Shown: positions 32,571 to 42,279 of the stretch, piece after piece
Layout of the letters: each line of letters opens with the position of its first letter
Numbering within the stretch: position 1 is the first letter of the stretch
From: Pseudomonas agarici
GTDB lineage: Bacteria; Pseudomonadota; Gammaproteobacteria; Pseudomonadales; Pseudomonadaceae
Length of the DNA stretch: 50,127 nt
Direction: 5' to 3'
Assembly: GCF_900109755.1 (NCBI RefSeq)
Contig: NZ_FOAR01000034.1
Span: 1-50,127, forward strand
Made by a program: the position numbers and the translations under genes
Notes under the pieces: generated by a model
What the model was told of the DNA's origin: nothing
Seen by the model: only the letters and a program-made list of their open reading frames with translations
The model's database searches: none

Positions 32571-34235
32571 ATGGCGTACTACCGCACTCCTCACGACGTG
32601 ACCGCCCTGCCCGCCTGGCAGGCGTTGAACCAACACCGCGAAAACATGCACAACTTCAGCATGCGCGAAGCCTTTAATGCCGACCCGCAGCGTTTCAATC
32701 AATTCACCCTCAGCAGCTGCGGGTTGTTCCTCGACTACTCCAAGAACCTGATTACCCACGAGACCCGCAACCTATTGGTGGGCCTGGCCAATGAAGTCGA
32801 TCTGCAAGGCGCAATCAAGTCGCTGTTTGCCGGCGAACTGGTCAACGCCTCCGAAGGTCGCCCGGCGCTGCACACCGCGCTACGCCGTCCGGTCGGCGAC
32901 AAGCTATCGGTCAACGGCGTCAATGTGATGCCCGATGTGCATAAAGTGCTCAATCAGATGACCGAGCTGGTCGGGAAAATCCATGATGGCCTGTGGCGCG
33001 GCTACACCGAAAAGCCAATCACCGACGTGGTCAACATCGGTATCGGTGGTTCGTTCCTCGGCCCGGAGCTGGTCTCCGAGGCGTTGCTGTCCTACGCCCA
33101 CAAAGGCGTGCGCTGCCACTACCTGGCGAACATCGACGGCAGCGAGTTCCACGAGCTGTCGGCGAAGATTCGCGCCGAGACGACCCTGTTTATCGTTTCC
33201 TCGAAAACCTTCACCACCCTCGAAACCCTGAAGAATGCCCGTGCCGCCCGTGACTGGTACCTGGCCCAGGGCGGTTCCGAGGCGGAGCTGTACAAGCACT
33301 TCATCGCGGTATCGAGCAACAACGCCGCCGCCGTGGCCTTCGGCATCCGCGAAGAGAACATTTTCCCGATGTGGGACTGGGTCGGCGGGCGCTACTCGCT
33401 GTGGTCGGCCATCGGCCTGCCGATTGCCCTGGCCATCGGCATGTCGAATTTCAAGGAACTGCTGTCCGGCGCCTACACCATGGACCAGCACTTCCAGAAC
33501 GCGCCATTCGAACAGAACATGCCGGTGCTGTTGGCCCTGCTCGGGGTCTGGTACGGCAACTTCTGGGGCGCGCAGAGCCACGCGATCCTGCCGTATGATC
33601 ACTACCTGCGCAACATCACCAAGCACTTGCAACAACTGGACATGGAATCCAACGGCAAGAGCGTGCGCCAGGACGGTAGCCCGGTGTCCACCGATACCGG
33701 CCCGGTGATCTGGGGCGGCGTCGGTTGCAACGGCCAGCACGCCTATCACCAATTGCTGCACCAAGGCACCCAACTGATCCCGGCCGACTTCATCGTGCCG
33801 ATTGTCAGTTTCAACCCAGTGGCTGACCATCACCAATGGCTGTACGCCAACTGCCTGTCCCAGAGCCAGGCATTGATGCTCGGCAAGACCCGCGCCGAAG
33901 CCGAAGCCGAACTGCGTGAAAAAGGCTTGAGTGAAGCCGAGGTGCAGAAACTGGCAGCGCACAAGGTGATCCCCGGCAACCGTCCGAGCAACACGCTGGT
34001 GGTCGAGCGTATCAGTCCTCGTCGTCTCGGTGCCCTGGTGGCGACCTACGAGCACAAGGTCTTCGTGCAGAGCGTGATCTGGGGCATCAACGCCTTCGAC
34101 CAATGGGGCGTGGAGCTGGGCAAGGAACTGGGCAAAGGCGTCTACAATCGCCTGGTCGGCAGCGAGGAGTCTTTGGCCGACGATGCCTCGACCCAGGGGC
34201 TGATCAACTACTTCCGCGGTCGTCATCGCGGCTGA
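32571..34235 (+). CDS. pgi: Glucose-6-phosphate isomerase
   Basis: A 554-residue phosphoglucose isomerase of standard length, interconverting glucose-6-P and fructose-6-P. In Pseudomonas it works mainly toward gluconeogenesis and the Entner-Doudoroff cycle. The family signature GGRYSLWSAIGLP is intact, as is the C-terminal NAFDQWGVELGK block. I choose ATG 32571 (MAYYRTPHDV) over an upstream start at 32514, which adds 19 basic residues with no similarity. AAGGA lies 12 bases upstream. Confidence 0.96.
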   Translation: MAYYRTPHDVTALPAWQALNQHRENMHNFSMREAFNADPQRFNQFTLSSCGLFLDYSKNLITHETRNLLVGLANEVDLQGAIKSLFAGELVNASEGRPALHTALRRPVGDKLSVNGVNVMPDVHKVLNQMTELVGKIHDGLWRGYTEKPITDVVNIGIGGSFLGPELVSEALLSYAHKGVRCHYLANIDGSEFHELSAKIRAETTLFIVSSKTFTTLETLKNARAARDWYLAQGGSEAELYKHFIAVSSNNAAAVAFGIREENIFPMWDWVGGRYSLWSAIGLPIALAIGMSNFKELLSGAYTMDQHFQNAPFEQNMPVLLALLGVWYGNFWGAQSHAILPYDHYLRNITKHLQQLDMESNGKSVRQDGSPVSTDTGPVIWGGVGCNGQHAYHQLLHQGTQLIPADFIVPIVSFNPVADHHQWLYANCLSQSQALMLGKTRAEAEAELREKGLSEAEVQKLAAHKVIPGNRPSNTLVVERISPRRLGALVATYEHKVFVQSVIWGINAFDQWGVELGKELGKGVYNRLVGSEESLADDASTQGLINYFRGRHRG

Positions 34236-34246
34236 CCGGTTGTTGA

Positions 34247-34274
34247 GATCGTTCCCGCACAAGCGGGAACGATC
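34247..34274 (+). terminator. Hairpin after pgi
   Basis: GATCGTTCCCGC, ACAA loop, GCGGGAACGATC: a 12-bp perfect stem 12 bases after the stop. No T run follows. Confidence 0.6.
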
Positions 34275-34335
34275 GATTCTCCCTGCCCCCTTGAACCTTC
34301 CCGCTACAGGGCGCACCCTTAGGTTTGTCGCAGAC

Positions 34336-34346
34336 AAGAACAAGGA
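34336..34346 (+). promoter_or_regulatory. Candidate Hfq/Crc catabolite motif overlapping the acs ribosome site
   Basis: AAGAACAA (34336-34343) fits the AANAANAA motif bound by Hfq-Crc and overlaps the Shine-Dalgarno AAGGA (34342-34346) of acs. Acetyl-CoA synthetase genes are known Crc targets in Pseudomonas. This implies translational repression relieved by CrcZ. Confidence 0.65.
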
Positions 34347-34352
34347 ACCGCC

Positions 34353-36290
<1,938 letters not shown>

Positions 36291-36291
36291 C

Positions 36292-36324
36292 CGGTGGCGG
36301 CGAAAGCTACTTTCGCCGCCACCG
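36292..36324 (+). terminator. Hairpin after acs
   Basis: CGGTGGCGGCGAAA pairs perfectly with TTTCGCCGCCACCG around a five-base loop, directly after the acs stop. No T run follows, so termination may be partial. Confidence 0.6.
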
Positions 36325-36394
36325 ACCTTGCTGCATGGGCCTGATCCCCGGAAGGCTGGTAAACTCCCGCGCCACATCCCCCAAGGCGCACTCC

Positions 36395-37411
36395 ATGTCT
36401 TCCTTGAATCAGGCGCTGCGCGCCGCCCTCGATCGTCGCCAGGACCTGCTGGCCGAACTTCATACCCAGGGCACCGACTGCTATCGGCTGTTCCACGGCA
36501 GCCAGGAAGGTGCCGGTGGCCTGACCGTCGATCGCTACGGCCCGCAACTGTTGGTACAGACCTTCCACCAGACACTGGCGCGCGAAGAGCTGCTCGCCTT
36601 GCACGGGACCATCAACCAGTACCTGCAACTGAACACTCTGCTGGTCTACAACGACCGTTCCCGCGGCCATTCGCGGATCGATCGCGAAGACCCGGTCTAC
36701 CGGGCCGACGAAAGCGCCCTCGCCGACCTGATCGGCCACGAATGGGGCCTCAACTACCGCGTGCGCGGCCGACACGCCGGACAGGACCCACTGCTATTCC
36801 TCGACTTGCGCGATGCCCGCGGCTGGGTCAAACAGCACAGCCAGGGCAAAAGCGTCCTCAACTTGTTTGCCTATACCTGCGGCGTCGGTCTGAGCGCAGC
36901 CGCCGGCGGTGCCCTGGAAATCTGCAACCTCGACTTCGCCGAAGGTAACCTGGCCGTGGGCCGCGAGAACGGTTTGCTCAACCCGCAACTGCCGGCCATG
37001 CAGTTCGTCCAGTCCGACTACTTTCCGGCCATCCGTCAGCTCGCCGGCCTGCCCATCGCCCAGCGTCGCGGTCAGAAGCTGCCGAGCTATCCGCGCCTGG
37101 GACAGCGCCAATATGACCTGGTACTGCTCGACCCGCCCGCCTGGGCCAAGAGTGCCTTCGGCACCGTCGACCTGCTGCGTGACTACCAGAGCCTGCTCAA
37201 GCCAGCACTGCTGGCCACAGCCGACAATGGCGTGCTGATATGCTGCAACAATCTGGCAAAAGTCAGCCTGGACGACTGGCGCGAACAGGTCTTGCGTTGC
37301 GCGGAAAAAGCCGGTCGACCGGTACGCGATTGGCAGGTACTGGCACCGGCGGCTGACTTCCCTTCGTGGGACGGACAACCTCCGTTGAAAACCCTGATCC
37401 TCCAACTGTAG
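36395..37411 (+). CDS. Class I SAM-dependent methyltransferase (RlmI/RlmK-like)
   Basis: A 338-residue methyltransferase. Motif I is SVLNLFAYTCGVGLSAAAGG. Motif II is NLDFAEGNLAVGRENG, and the catalytic DPPAWAKS block is followed by DLLRDYQSLLKP, as in 23S rRNA methyltransferases of the RlmI/RlmK type. The N terminus has a PUA-like GGLTVDRYGPQLLVQ segment. I choose ATG 36395 with AAGG upstream; the upstream extension is unlikely. The exact target is not evident. Confidence 0.85.
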   Translation: MSSLNQALRAALDRRQDLLAELHTQGTDCYRLFHGSQEGAGGLTVDRYGPQLLVQTFHQTLAREELLALHGTINQYLQLNTLLVYNDRSRGHSRIDREDPVYRADESALADLIGHEWGLNYRVRGRHAGQDPLLFLDLRDARGWVKQHSQGKSVLNLFAYTCGVGLSAAAGGALEICNLDFAEGNLAVGRENGLLNPQLPAMQFVQSDYFPAIRQLAGLPIAQRRGQKLPSYPRLGQRQYDLVLLDPPAWAKSAFGTVDLLRDYQSLLKPALLATADNGVLICCNNLAKVSLDDWREQVLRCAEKAGRPVRDWQVLAPAADFPSWDGQPPLKTLILQL

Positions 37412-37544
37412 GCATGGCGCCAGAGACCCGTCTCTTGAAATGCACCTAACAACGTAAGTAGCGATGAAAAAAGGCGATTGCTTCGGAACCGCTAACGCGT
37501 GCCATACTCCAAATCACCTCCGACTGAGATAGACGACGCCTCAC

Positions 37545-40469
37545 ATGCCCAAAGGATTGAAACGCGCCCTCGGCGCCTTGCTGACCGTCCTCGCGCTGTA
37601 CACCGTGCTAGGTTTTTTCATCCTGCCGGGCGTGGGCCTGCGTATTGCCAACCAGCAACTGGCGCACTACGCCACGGTGCCTGCCAAGCTCCAGCGTCTG
37701 GAGTTCAACCCGTTCAGTCTGGAGTTGACGCTGTGGGGTTTGAACATCGGCGAGCCGGGCCAGGAGCAGGTCGCGTTCGAGCGTCTCTATGTCAATCTGC
37801 AGGCCGACAGCCTCTGGACCCAGGCCCTGCACTTGGCCGAAGTCCAACTGGACCAGCCCAAGACTGAAGTGACCTTCAGCAAAGACGGCAGCCTCAACCT
37901 CTCCCGGTTGTTCAAGTTGCCCGCCAGCGAACCGACCCCGACCGATCCCAATGCCAAGCCTTTCCCCGTGCGCATCGACCAGATCGCGCTGGCTGGCGGC
38001 TATCTGCACTTCCAGGACCTGCGTCCGAGCGAACCTATCGAGTTCCTCTATGACAAGATGGATCTGCAGCTGAAAAATCTCAGCACCCTGCCCGACGACG
38101 CCGCCGACATGACCTTGGTGGCCGCAGGCCCCGAAGGTGGGCGTATCGACTGGAAAGGCAATGTCAGCCTCGTGCCGATCACCTCCCAAGGCTCGTTGAA
38201 AGTCACCGATGGCAAGATGAAGCTCTGGTGGCCCTACGTCCGTGATGCGCTGCCGTTGGACCTCGAAGATGGCATCGTCAATCTCAGCACCGATTACACC
38301 CTCAACCTCGCCAAGGACACCGAGCTGCTGCTGAGCAACACGTCGCTCAGCGTCGCACCGTTCGCCATCAAGGCTCCCGATGGCCGGCCCCTGGCGCGCC
38401 TGGAGCGGCTAGACGTCAGCGAGACCAGCATCGACCTCGCCAAGCAGCAGGTCGTCGTCGGCAAGATCCGCAGTAGCAAGCTGGAAACCTGGGCAGCCCG
38501 TGAAGCCGATGGTCAACTGGACTGGCAGAAACTGCTCGCCAGCCAGCCAGCCAAACCCGCCCCCAAGGAGCCACCACCTGCGACCGCCGATACCCCTCGC
38601 GCCGCACCGACTGCACCCAGCAAACCCTGGCAGGTGCTGCTCAAGGACGTACAACTGCGCGACTACCGCATACATCTCGCCGACCGCGCGAACAAAACAC
38701 CGGTCGCCCTCGATCTCGGCCCATTGAACCTCGACCTGCAGAACTTCGACAGCCTCAATCCATCGCCCTTCAGCCTCAAGTTCGATATCGGACTGGGCAA
38801 GCAAGGCAAGGTGCTTGCCAGTGGCGAAGTCAGCTTGAGCCCGATCAGTGCCAAGCTGAAGGTCAAGACCCAGGATATCGACTTGCGAGTGGCCCAAGCC
38901 TATGTCGAGCCGTTTATTCGCTTGGAAGTACGCAGCGGCCTGCTCGGCAGCGACCTCGACGTCAACCTGAAAAATATCGACCCGCTGACCTTCAGCGTGA
39001 CCGGAAGAGCTCAGGTCGATCAACTGCACACCCTCGATACTCTCAAGAGTCGGGACTTCGTGAAATGGCAGAAATTGGCGGTCGACGGCCTGAACTACCA
39101 GCACGGCGACAGCCTGTCGATCGACAAAGTCAGCGTGTTCCGGCCCTATGTCCGTTTCATGATCAACGACGACCGTACCACCAACATCGATGACCTGCTG
39201 ATTCCACAGCCGGCTGGGGGACCTGGCAAATCAACGGCCAAGGCCGCCCCGTCGAACAGCAAGCCACTGGGTATCCATGTCGGCGGCATTGCCATCAACG
39301 ATGGCTCGGCCAACTTCGCCGACTTCAGCCTCACTCCCAACTTCGCCACCGCCATCCAGCAACTCAACGGCCAGATCGGCACCATCGACAGCCGCCAGGC
39401 CAAGCCGGCCAATGTCGATATCAAGGGCAAGGTCGATCGTTATGCACCCGTGACCATCAAGGGCGCGCTCAATCCCTTCGACCCGATGGCCAGCCTGGAT
39501 ATCGCCACCAGCTTCAAACGCGTCGAGCTGACCACCCTGACACCGTATGCCGGCAAGTTCGCCGGTTATCGTATCCGCAAGGGCCGACTCAATCTCGATC
39601 TGCATTACCTGATCACCAAGGGCCAGTTGAAGGCCGAGAACAAGTTAGTGGTCGAGCAACTGCAACTGGGCGAGAAAGTCGACAGCCCGGACGCCGTCGA
39701 TCTACCGATCAAGCTGGCTATCGCCCTACTCAAGGACTCCGATGGCAAGATCTCCATCGAGCTACCGGTTTCCGGCGACCTCAACAACCCGCAGTTCAGC
39801 GTCATGCCGATTGTCTGGCAGACCCTGCGTAACCTGGTCGTGCGGGCAGCCACGGCCCCCTTCAAGTTCATTGGCGGGCTGATTGCCGGTGGCGATTCCC
39901 AGGACCTCAGCAATGTAGCCTTCACCCCAGGCTCCAGCGACTTGAGCAAGGACGCCGAATCGTCCCTGAGCAAGCTAGCCGCCGCCTTGAAGGAACGTCC
40001 AAACCTGCGCCTGGAGATCGAAGGCACCAGTGCCCAGGCCAGCGACGGCCCGCTCATCGCCCAGCAACGCTTGGACCGCGAATATCAGGCCACTTACTAC
40101 AAGATGCTCCAGCGCCGTGGCGACAAGGTCCCGGCACAGGCCTCGTTGTTGCAGGTGCCGGAGGGTGAGAAGGCGCCGATGCTGGAGGGCATCTACCGCA
40201 GTCAGCTCAAGCAACAGCCGCCAGCCGAATGGGCGCAATTGAGCCGCGACGAACGCACCGCCAGACTGCGCGACGCAGTACTCAAGAACTGGAGTGGCAA
40301 CGCCGCATTGCTGCGCAAATTGGGCCAGGAGCGGGCCAGCAGCATCAAGGACTTCCTGGTAGACAAAGGCCAACTGGAGGACACTCGTGTGTACTTCATT
40401 GATGCCAGCCTCGGTCAAGCCGAGAGCGATGGCCGCGTCGTCACTCCCTTGCACCTGGATAGCGAATGA
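37545..40469 (+). CDS. DUF748 (AsmA-like) envelope protein
   Basis: A 974-residue protein with one N-terminal membrane segment (about residues 7-27) and a long, repetitive AsmA/DUF748 periplasmic body of beta-rich lipid-bridge type. A Pro/Ala linker lies near 335-365. The C-terminal part (from about residue 793, FTPGSSDLSKDAESSLSKLA ... RPNLRLEIEG) resembles an OmpA-type peptidoglycan-binding module. Such proteins may carry lipids across the periplasm; this is family inference. The ATG at 37545 begins a canonical basic-hydrophobic start. It overlaps the next gene by four bases. Confidence 0.85.
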   Translation: MPKGLKRALGALLTVLALYTVLGFFILPGVGLRIANQQLAHYATVPAKLQRLEFNPFSLELTLWGLNIGEPGQEQVAFERLYVNLQADSLWTQALHLAEVQLDQPKTEVTFSKDGSLNLSRLFKLPASEPTPTDPNAKPFPVRIDQIALAGGYLHFQDLRPSEPIEFLYDKMDLQLKNLSTLPDDAADMTLVAAGPEGGRIDWKGNVSLVPITSQGSLKVTDGKMKLWWPYVRDALPLDLEDGIVNLSTDYTLNLAKDTELLLSNTSLSVAPFAIKAPDGRPLARLERLDVSETSIDLAKQQVVVGKIRSSKLETWAAREADGQLDWQKLLASQPAKPAPKEPPPATADTPRAAPTAPSKPWQVLLKDVQLRDYRIHLADRANKTPVALDLGPLNLDLQNFDSLNPSPFSLKFDIGLGKQGKVLASGEVSLSPISAKLKVKTQDIDLRVAQAYVEPFIRLEVRSGLLGSDLDVNLKNIDPLTFSVTGRAQVDQLHTLDTLKSRDFVKWQKLAVDGLNYQHGDSLSIDKVSVFRPYVRFMINDDRTTNIDDLLIPQPAGGPGKSTAKAAPSNSKPLGIHVGGIAINDGSANFADFSLTPNFATAIQQLNGQIGTIDSRQAKPANVDIKGKVDRYAPVTIKGALNPFDPMASLDIATSFKRVELTTLTPYAGKFAGYRIRKGRLNLDLHYLITKGQLKAENKLVVEQLQLGEKVDSPDAVDLPIKLAIALLKDSDGKISIELPVSGDLNNPQFSVMPIVWQTLRNLVVRAATAPFKFIGGLIAGGDSQDLSNVAFTPGSSDLSKDAESSLSKLAAALKERPNLRLEIEGTSAQASDGPLIAQQRLDREYQATYYKMLQRRGDKVPAQASLLQVPEGEKAPMLEGIYRSQLKQQPPAEWAQLSRDERTARLRDAVLKNWSGNAALLRKLGQERASSIKDFLVDKGQLEDTRVYFIDASLGQAESDGRVVTPLHLDSE

Positions 40470-40765
40470 GCAGGCTCAAACCTATTCTGTTCGGCCTCGC
40501 ATGGGCATTGATTGCCAGCCAGGCCCAGGCTGGCTCCTTGCGTTGCGCCAGCCACTTGATCAGCATCGGCGACAGGAAATCGGAGGTTCTGGATAAATGC
40601 GGCGAACCACTTTCCCGGGATGTGGTGGGCTATCAACGCAGCGTCGATCGTCGTGTCGAGGTGCAGATCGAAGAATGGGTCTATCCCCAGAGTGGTGGCA
40701 TGGTCCAGTACCTGCGCTTTGTCGGCGGGCGCCTGGAGCGCATCGACAGCAAGCGCGGGAACTGA
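40466..40765 (+). CDS. DUF2845 exported protein
   Basis: A 99-residue protein with a signal peptide (cleavage after AQA near residue 22). The DUF2845 core follows: two cysteines in SLRCASHLISIGD and LDKCGEPLSR, then a short beta-rich end. The function is unknown. The ATG overlaps the DUF748 stop (ATGA), and the pair is conserved next to acs in Pseudomonas as far as I recall. Confidence 0.85.
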   Translation: MSRLKPILFGLAWALIASQAQAGSLRCASHLISIGDRKSEVLDKCGEPLSRDVVGYQRSVDRRVEVQIEEWVYPQSGGMVQYLRFVGGRLERIDSKRGN

Positions 40766-40909
40766 CAACCCGCTGACCTCAACAACACCCCGAAGGAATG
40801 ACCGGTCAGCGTTCGATGGGCGGTGATGGCGTCCGTGCGGACAGGCTCCACCCCTATGGCCTACGGGGACCCCGTACAGGGCATCAGTCTTCACAAGCCC
40901 TATATAAAA

Positions 40910-40940
40910 ACAGGTCCCGACGCGTAACGTCGGGACCTGT
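40910..40940 (-). terminator. Terminator of the BON-domain gene
   Basis: Minus strand: ACAGGTCCCGACG, short loop, CGTCGGGACCTGT, then TTTTTATA. A perfect 13-bp stem with a T run, about 105 bases after the BON gene stop. Confidence 0.88.
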
Positions 40941-41046
40941 GGTGGGTCACTCCCTGCGACCCGTCGCCGGAACCTCAAGGTTCAGCAGGTACACTGCAAC
41001 ACCACCTGCTTGACCCTAAAGCGGGTTCCAGCGAAACCGATGAACC

Positions 41047-41649
41047 TCAGTTGGCTTTCAGGCCATCGGCCGAAACAGCCTGGACGCCTTTGATTTTCTT
41101 GGTGATAGCGACAGCAGTGGTTTTCTGCGCTTCAGTCACCGCCACGTCTGATGACAACGACACCACACCCTTGTTGGTTTCGACTTTGATGTCGGTGCCA
41201 GGAATGCCTTTTTCAGTCACCAGGTCAGCCTTTACTTTGGTGGTGATCCAAGTGTCGGAGGTCGATTCTTTGGCACGGTCGATTTTGTCGGGATGCGCGA
41301 CACCGCCGGCAAGCAAGCCGTCAGCCGATACCGCTTTAACACCCTTAATATTCTTGGTGATATTTATAGCGGTGGTTTTCTGAGCATCGGAGATCTTCTC
41401 GTCCGAGGACAGGGAAACCACGCCCTGGTTGGTTTCAACTTTTATCTTCGAACCAGGAATACCCTTCTCGGTCAGCAAATCGCTCTTCACCTTGGTCGTG
41501 ATCCAGGTGTCGGAGGTGGCTTGTTTGGCTTCGGTCACTTCACCGGCAGCCAGAACCATGGGTGCCTGAGAGGTTTGAGCGAAGGCGGTATTGGCCAAAG
41601 TCAGGGTCAGAGCGCTGGCAGTGGCGGCAGCGATAGCGAACTTCTTCAT
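41047..41649 (-). CDS. Periplasmic protein with two BON domains
   Basis: A 200-residue OsmY-like protein. The signal peptide is residues 1-24 (cleavage after AFA). Two tandem BON domains follow (about 48-115 and 130-200), about 75-80% identical to each other: TSDTWITTKVK, EKGIPG, IKVET and GVVSLSSD occur in both. BON domains bind phospholipids and appear in stress-induced periplasmic proteins. I choose ATG 41649 with AGGAG upstream; a longer frame to 41742 would start before the signal peptide. It is preceded by a sigma-54 type control region. Confidence 0.9.
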   Translation of the reverse strand: MKKFAIAAATASALTLTLANTAFAQTSQAPMVLAAGEVTEAKQATSDTWITTKVKSDLLTEKGIPGSKIKVETNQGVVSLSSDEKISDAQKTTAINITKNIKGVKAVSADGLLAGGVAHPDKIDRAKESTSDTWITTKVKADLVTEKGIPGTDIKVETNKGVVSLSSDVAVTEAQKTTAVAITKKIKGVQAVSADGLKAN

Positions 41650-41716
41650 ACAGGTAACTCCTGTTCTTCTGAAAAATCTGCGCCTTAGTCCTGGCGACAG
41701 GGTTGCCAATATGAGT

Positions 41717-41731
41717 GCAGGTGCTGTGCCA
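41717..41731 (-). promoter_or_regulatory. Predicted sigma-54 promoter of the BON gene
   Basis: Minus strand: TGGCACAGCACCTGC, with GG and GC ten bases apart, nearly identical to the crcZ promoter in this window. The predicted start near 41706 gives a leader of about 57 nt before ATG 41649. Confidence 0.75.
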
Positions 41732-41759
41732 ATCCTCAGCAATAAAATAAATACATATG

Positions 41760-41772
41760 AATCAACAGCTTA
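41760..41772 (+). promoter_or_regulatory. Predicted IHF site upstream of the BON promoter
   Basis: AATCAACAGCTTA fits the IHF consensus WATCAA-N4-TTR exactly and lies in an AT-rich stretch. It is between the predicted promoter and the dyad, the usual place for an IHF bend at a sigma-54 promoter. Confidence 0.65.
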
Positions 41773-41790
41773 AATAAAATCAAAAAAATC

Positions 41791-41815
41791 GCTGTCGTGC
41801 ATTTTGCATGACAGC
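41791..41815. promoter_or_regulatory. Dyad, candidate enhancer-binding-protein site
   Basis: GCTGTC-G-TGCA, TTT centre, TGCA-T-GACAGC: ten of eleven arm positions pair over 25 bp. It lies about 60-98 bases upstream of the predicted -24/-12 promoter. It is not an NtrC-type site; the cognate activator is unknown. Confidence 0.6.
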
Positions 41816-41943
41816 TCGCCAAGCAGCATGCAAGTTGCGCGTTTGCGCCCTGGGCAACCCATCGGGCACCGTCATCCCCTGGTGGCCTGTGTGATGAGTT
41901 CTATGAGCCAATTTCGGTCGAATCAAGCTCGAACACCGTCCGT

Positions 41944-41970
41944 TGTCGGAGCCGGGCTTGCTTGCGAAGA
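41944..41970 (+). repeat. REP-like element
   Basis: GTCGGAGCCGGGCTTGCTTGCGAAG-type sequence resembling the Pseudomonas REP unit GTGGGAGCGGGCTTGC. It lies left of the T6SS island. Confidence 0.5.
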
Positions 41971-42138
41971 GGACAATGAGATCGCCAAACGCCTTACAGG
42001 TTTTCCTCAGGTTGTAAAGTCAGCCTTTTCAACCGTTTATAGAGATTATTCCTACGCCATATAGTTAGGCCGTCCTCTTAATCTCCGATCTTCGTTCATG
42101 TTCCGATGGCTGTCCCTGTCCGCACGGAACGCGCCGTC
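41971..42138. other. Intergenic region left of the T6SS island
   Basis: About 170 bp between the REP-like element and the short PAAR-like ORF. The GTTTATAGAG near 42034 could hold a promoter, but I cannot fix one. Confidence 0.4.
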
Positions 42139-42279
42139 ATGACCGACACCTACTGGGCCACCCGCGAAGGCGATGCCCTGCTGCGCACCTCGTCCAACAA
42201 GAAAAACTGCGTAACACCCTGTCAGGAGAAGCGACTTGACCGATCTGTCTGCTGTATCCAAAGCGCCCAGCCCGCGTAG
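42139..42279 (+). pseudogene. Possible relic of a PAAR/Rhs protein N terminus
   Basis: A 46-codon frame beginning MTDTYWATREGDALLRTS. The first 18 residues resemble the extreme N terminus of PAAR-domain/Rhs toxins of Pseudomonas (xYWATRxGDALxHTS). The frame then changes to unrelated sequence, runs out of phase into the toxin gene and stops at 42279. It looks like a remnant left when a larger gene was replaced by the downstream toxin. A functional leader peptide is less likely. Confidence 0.4.
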
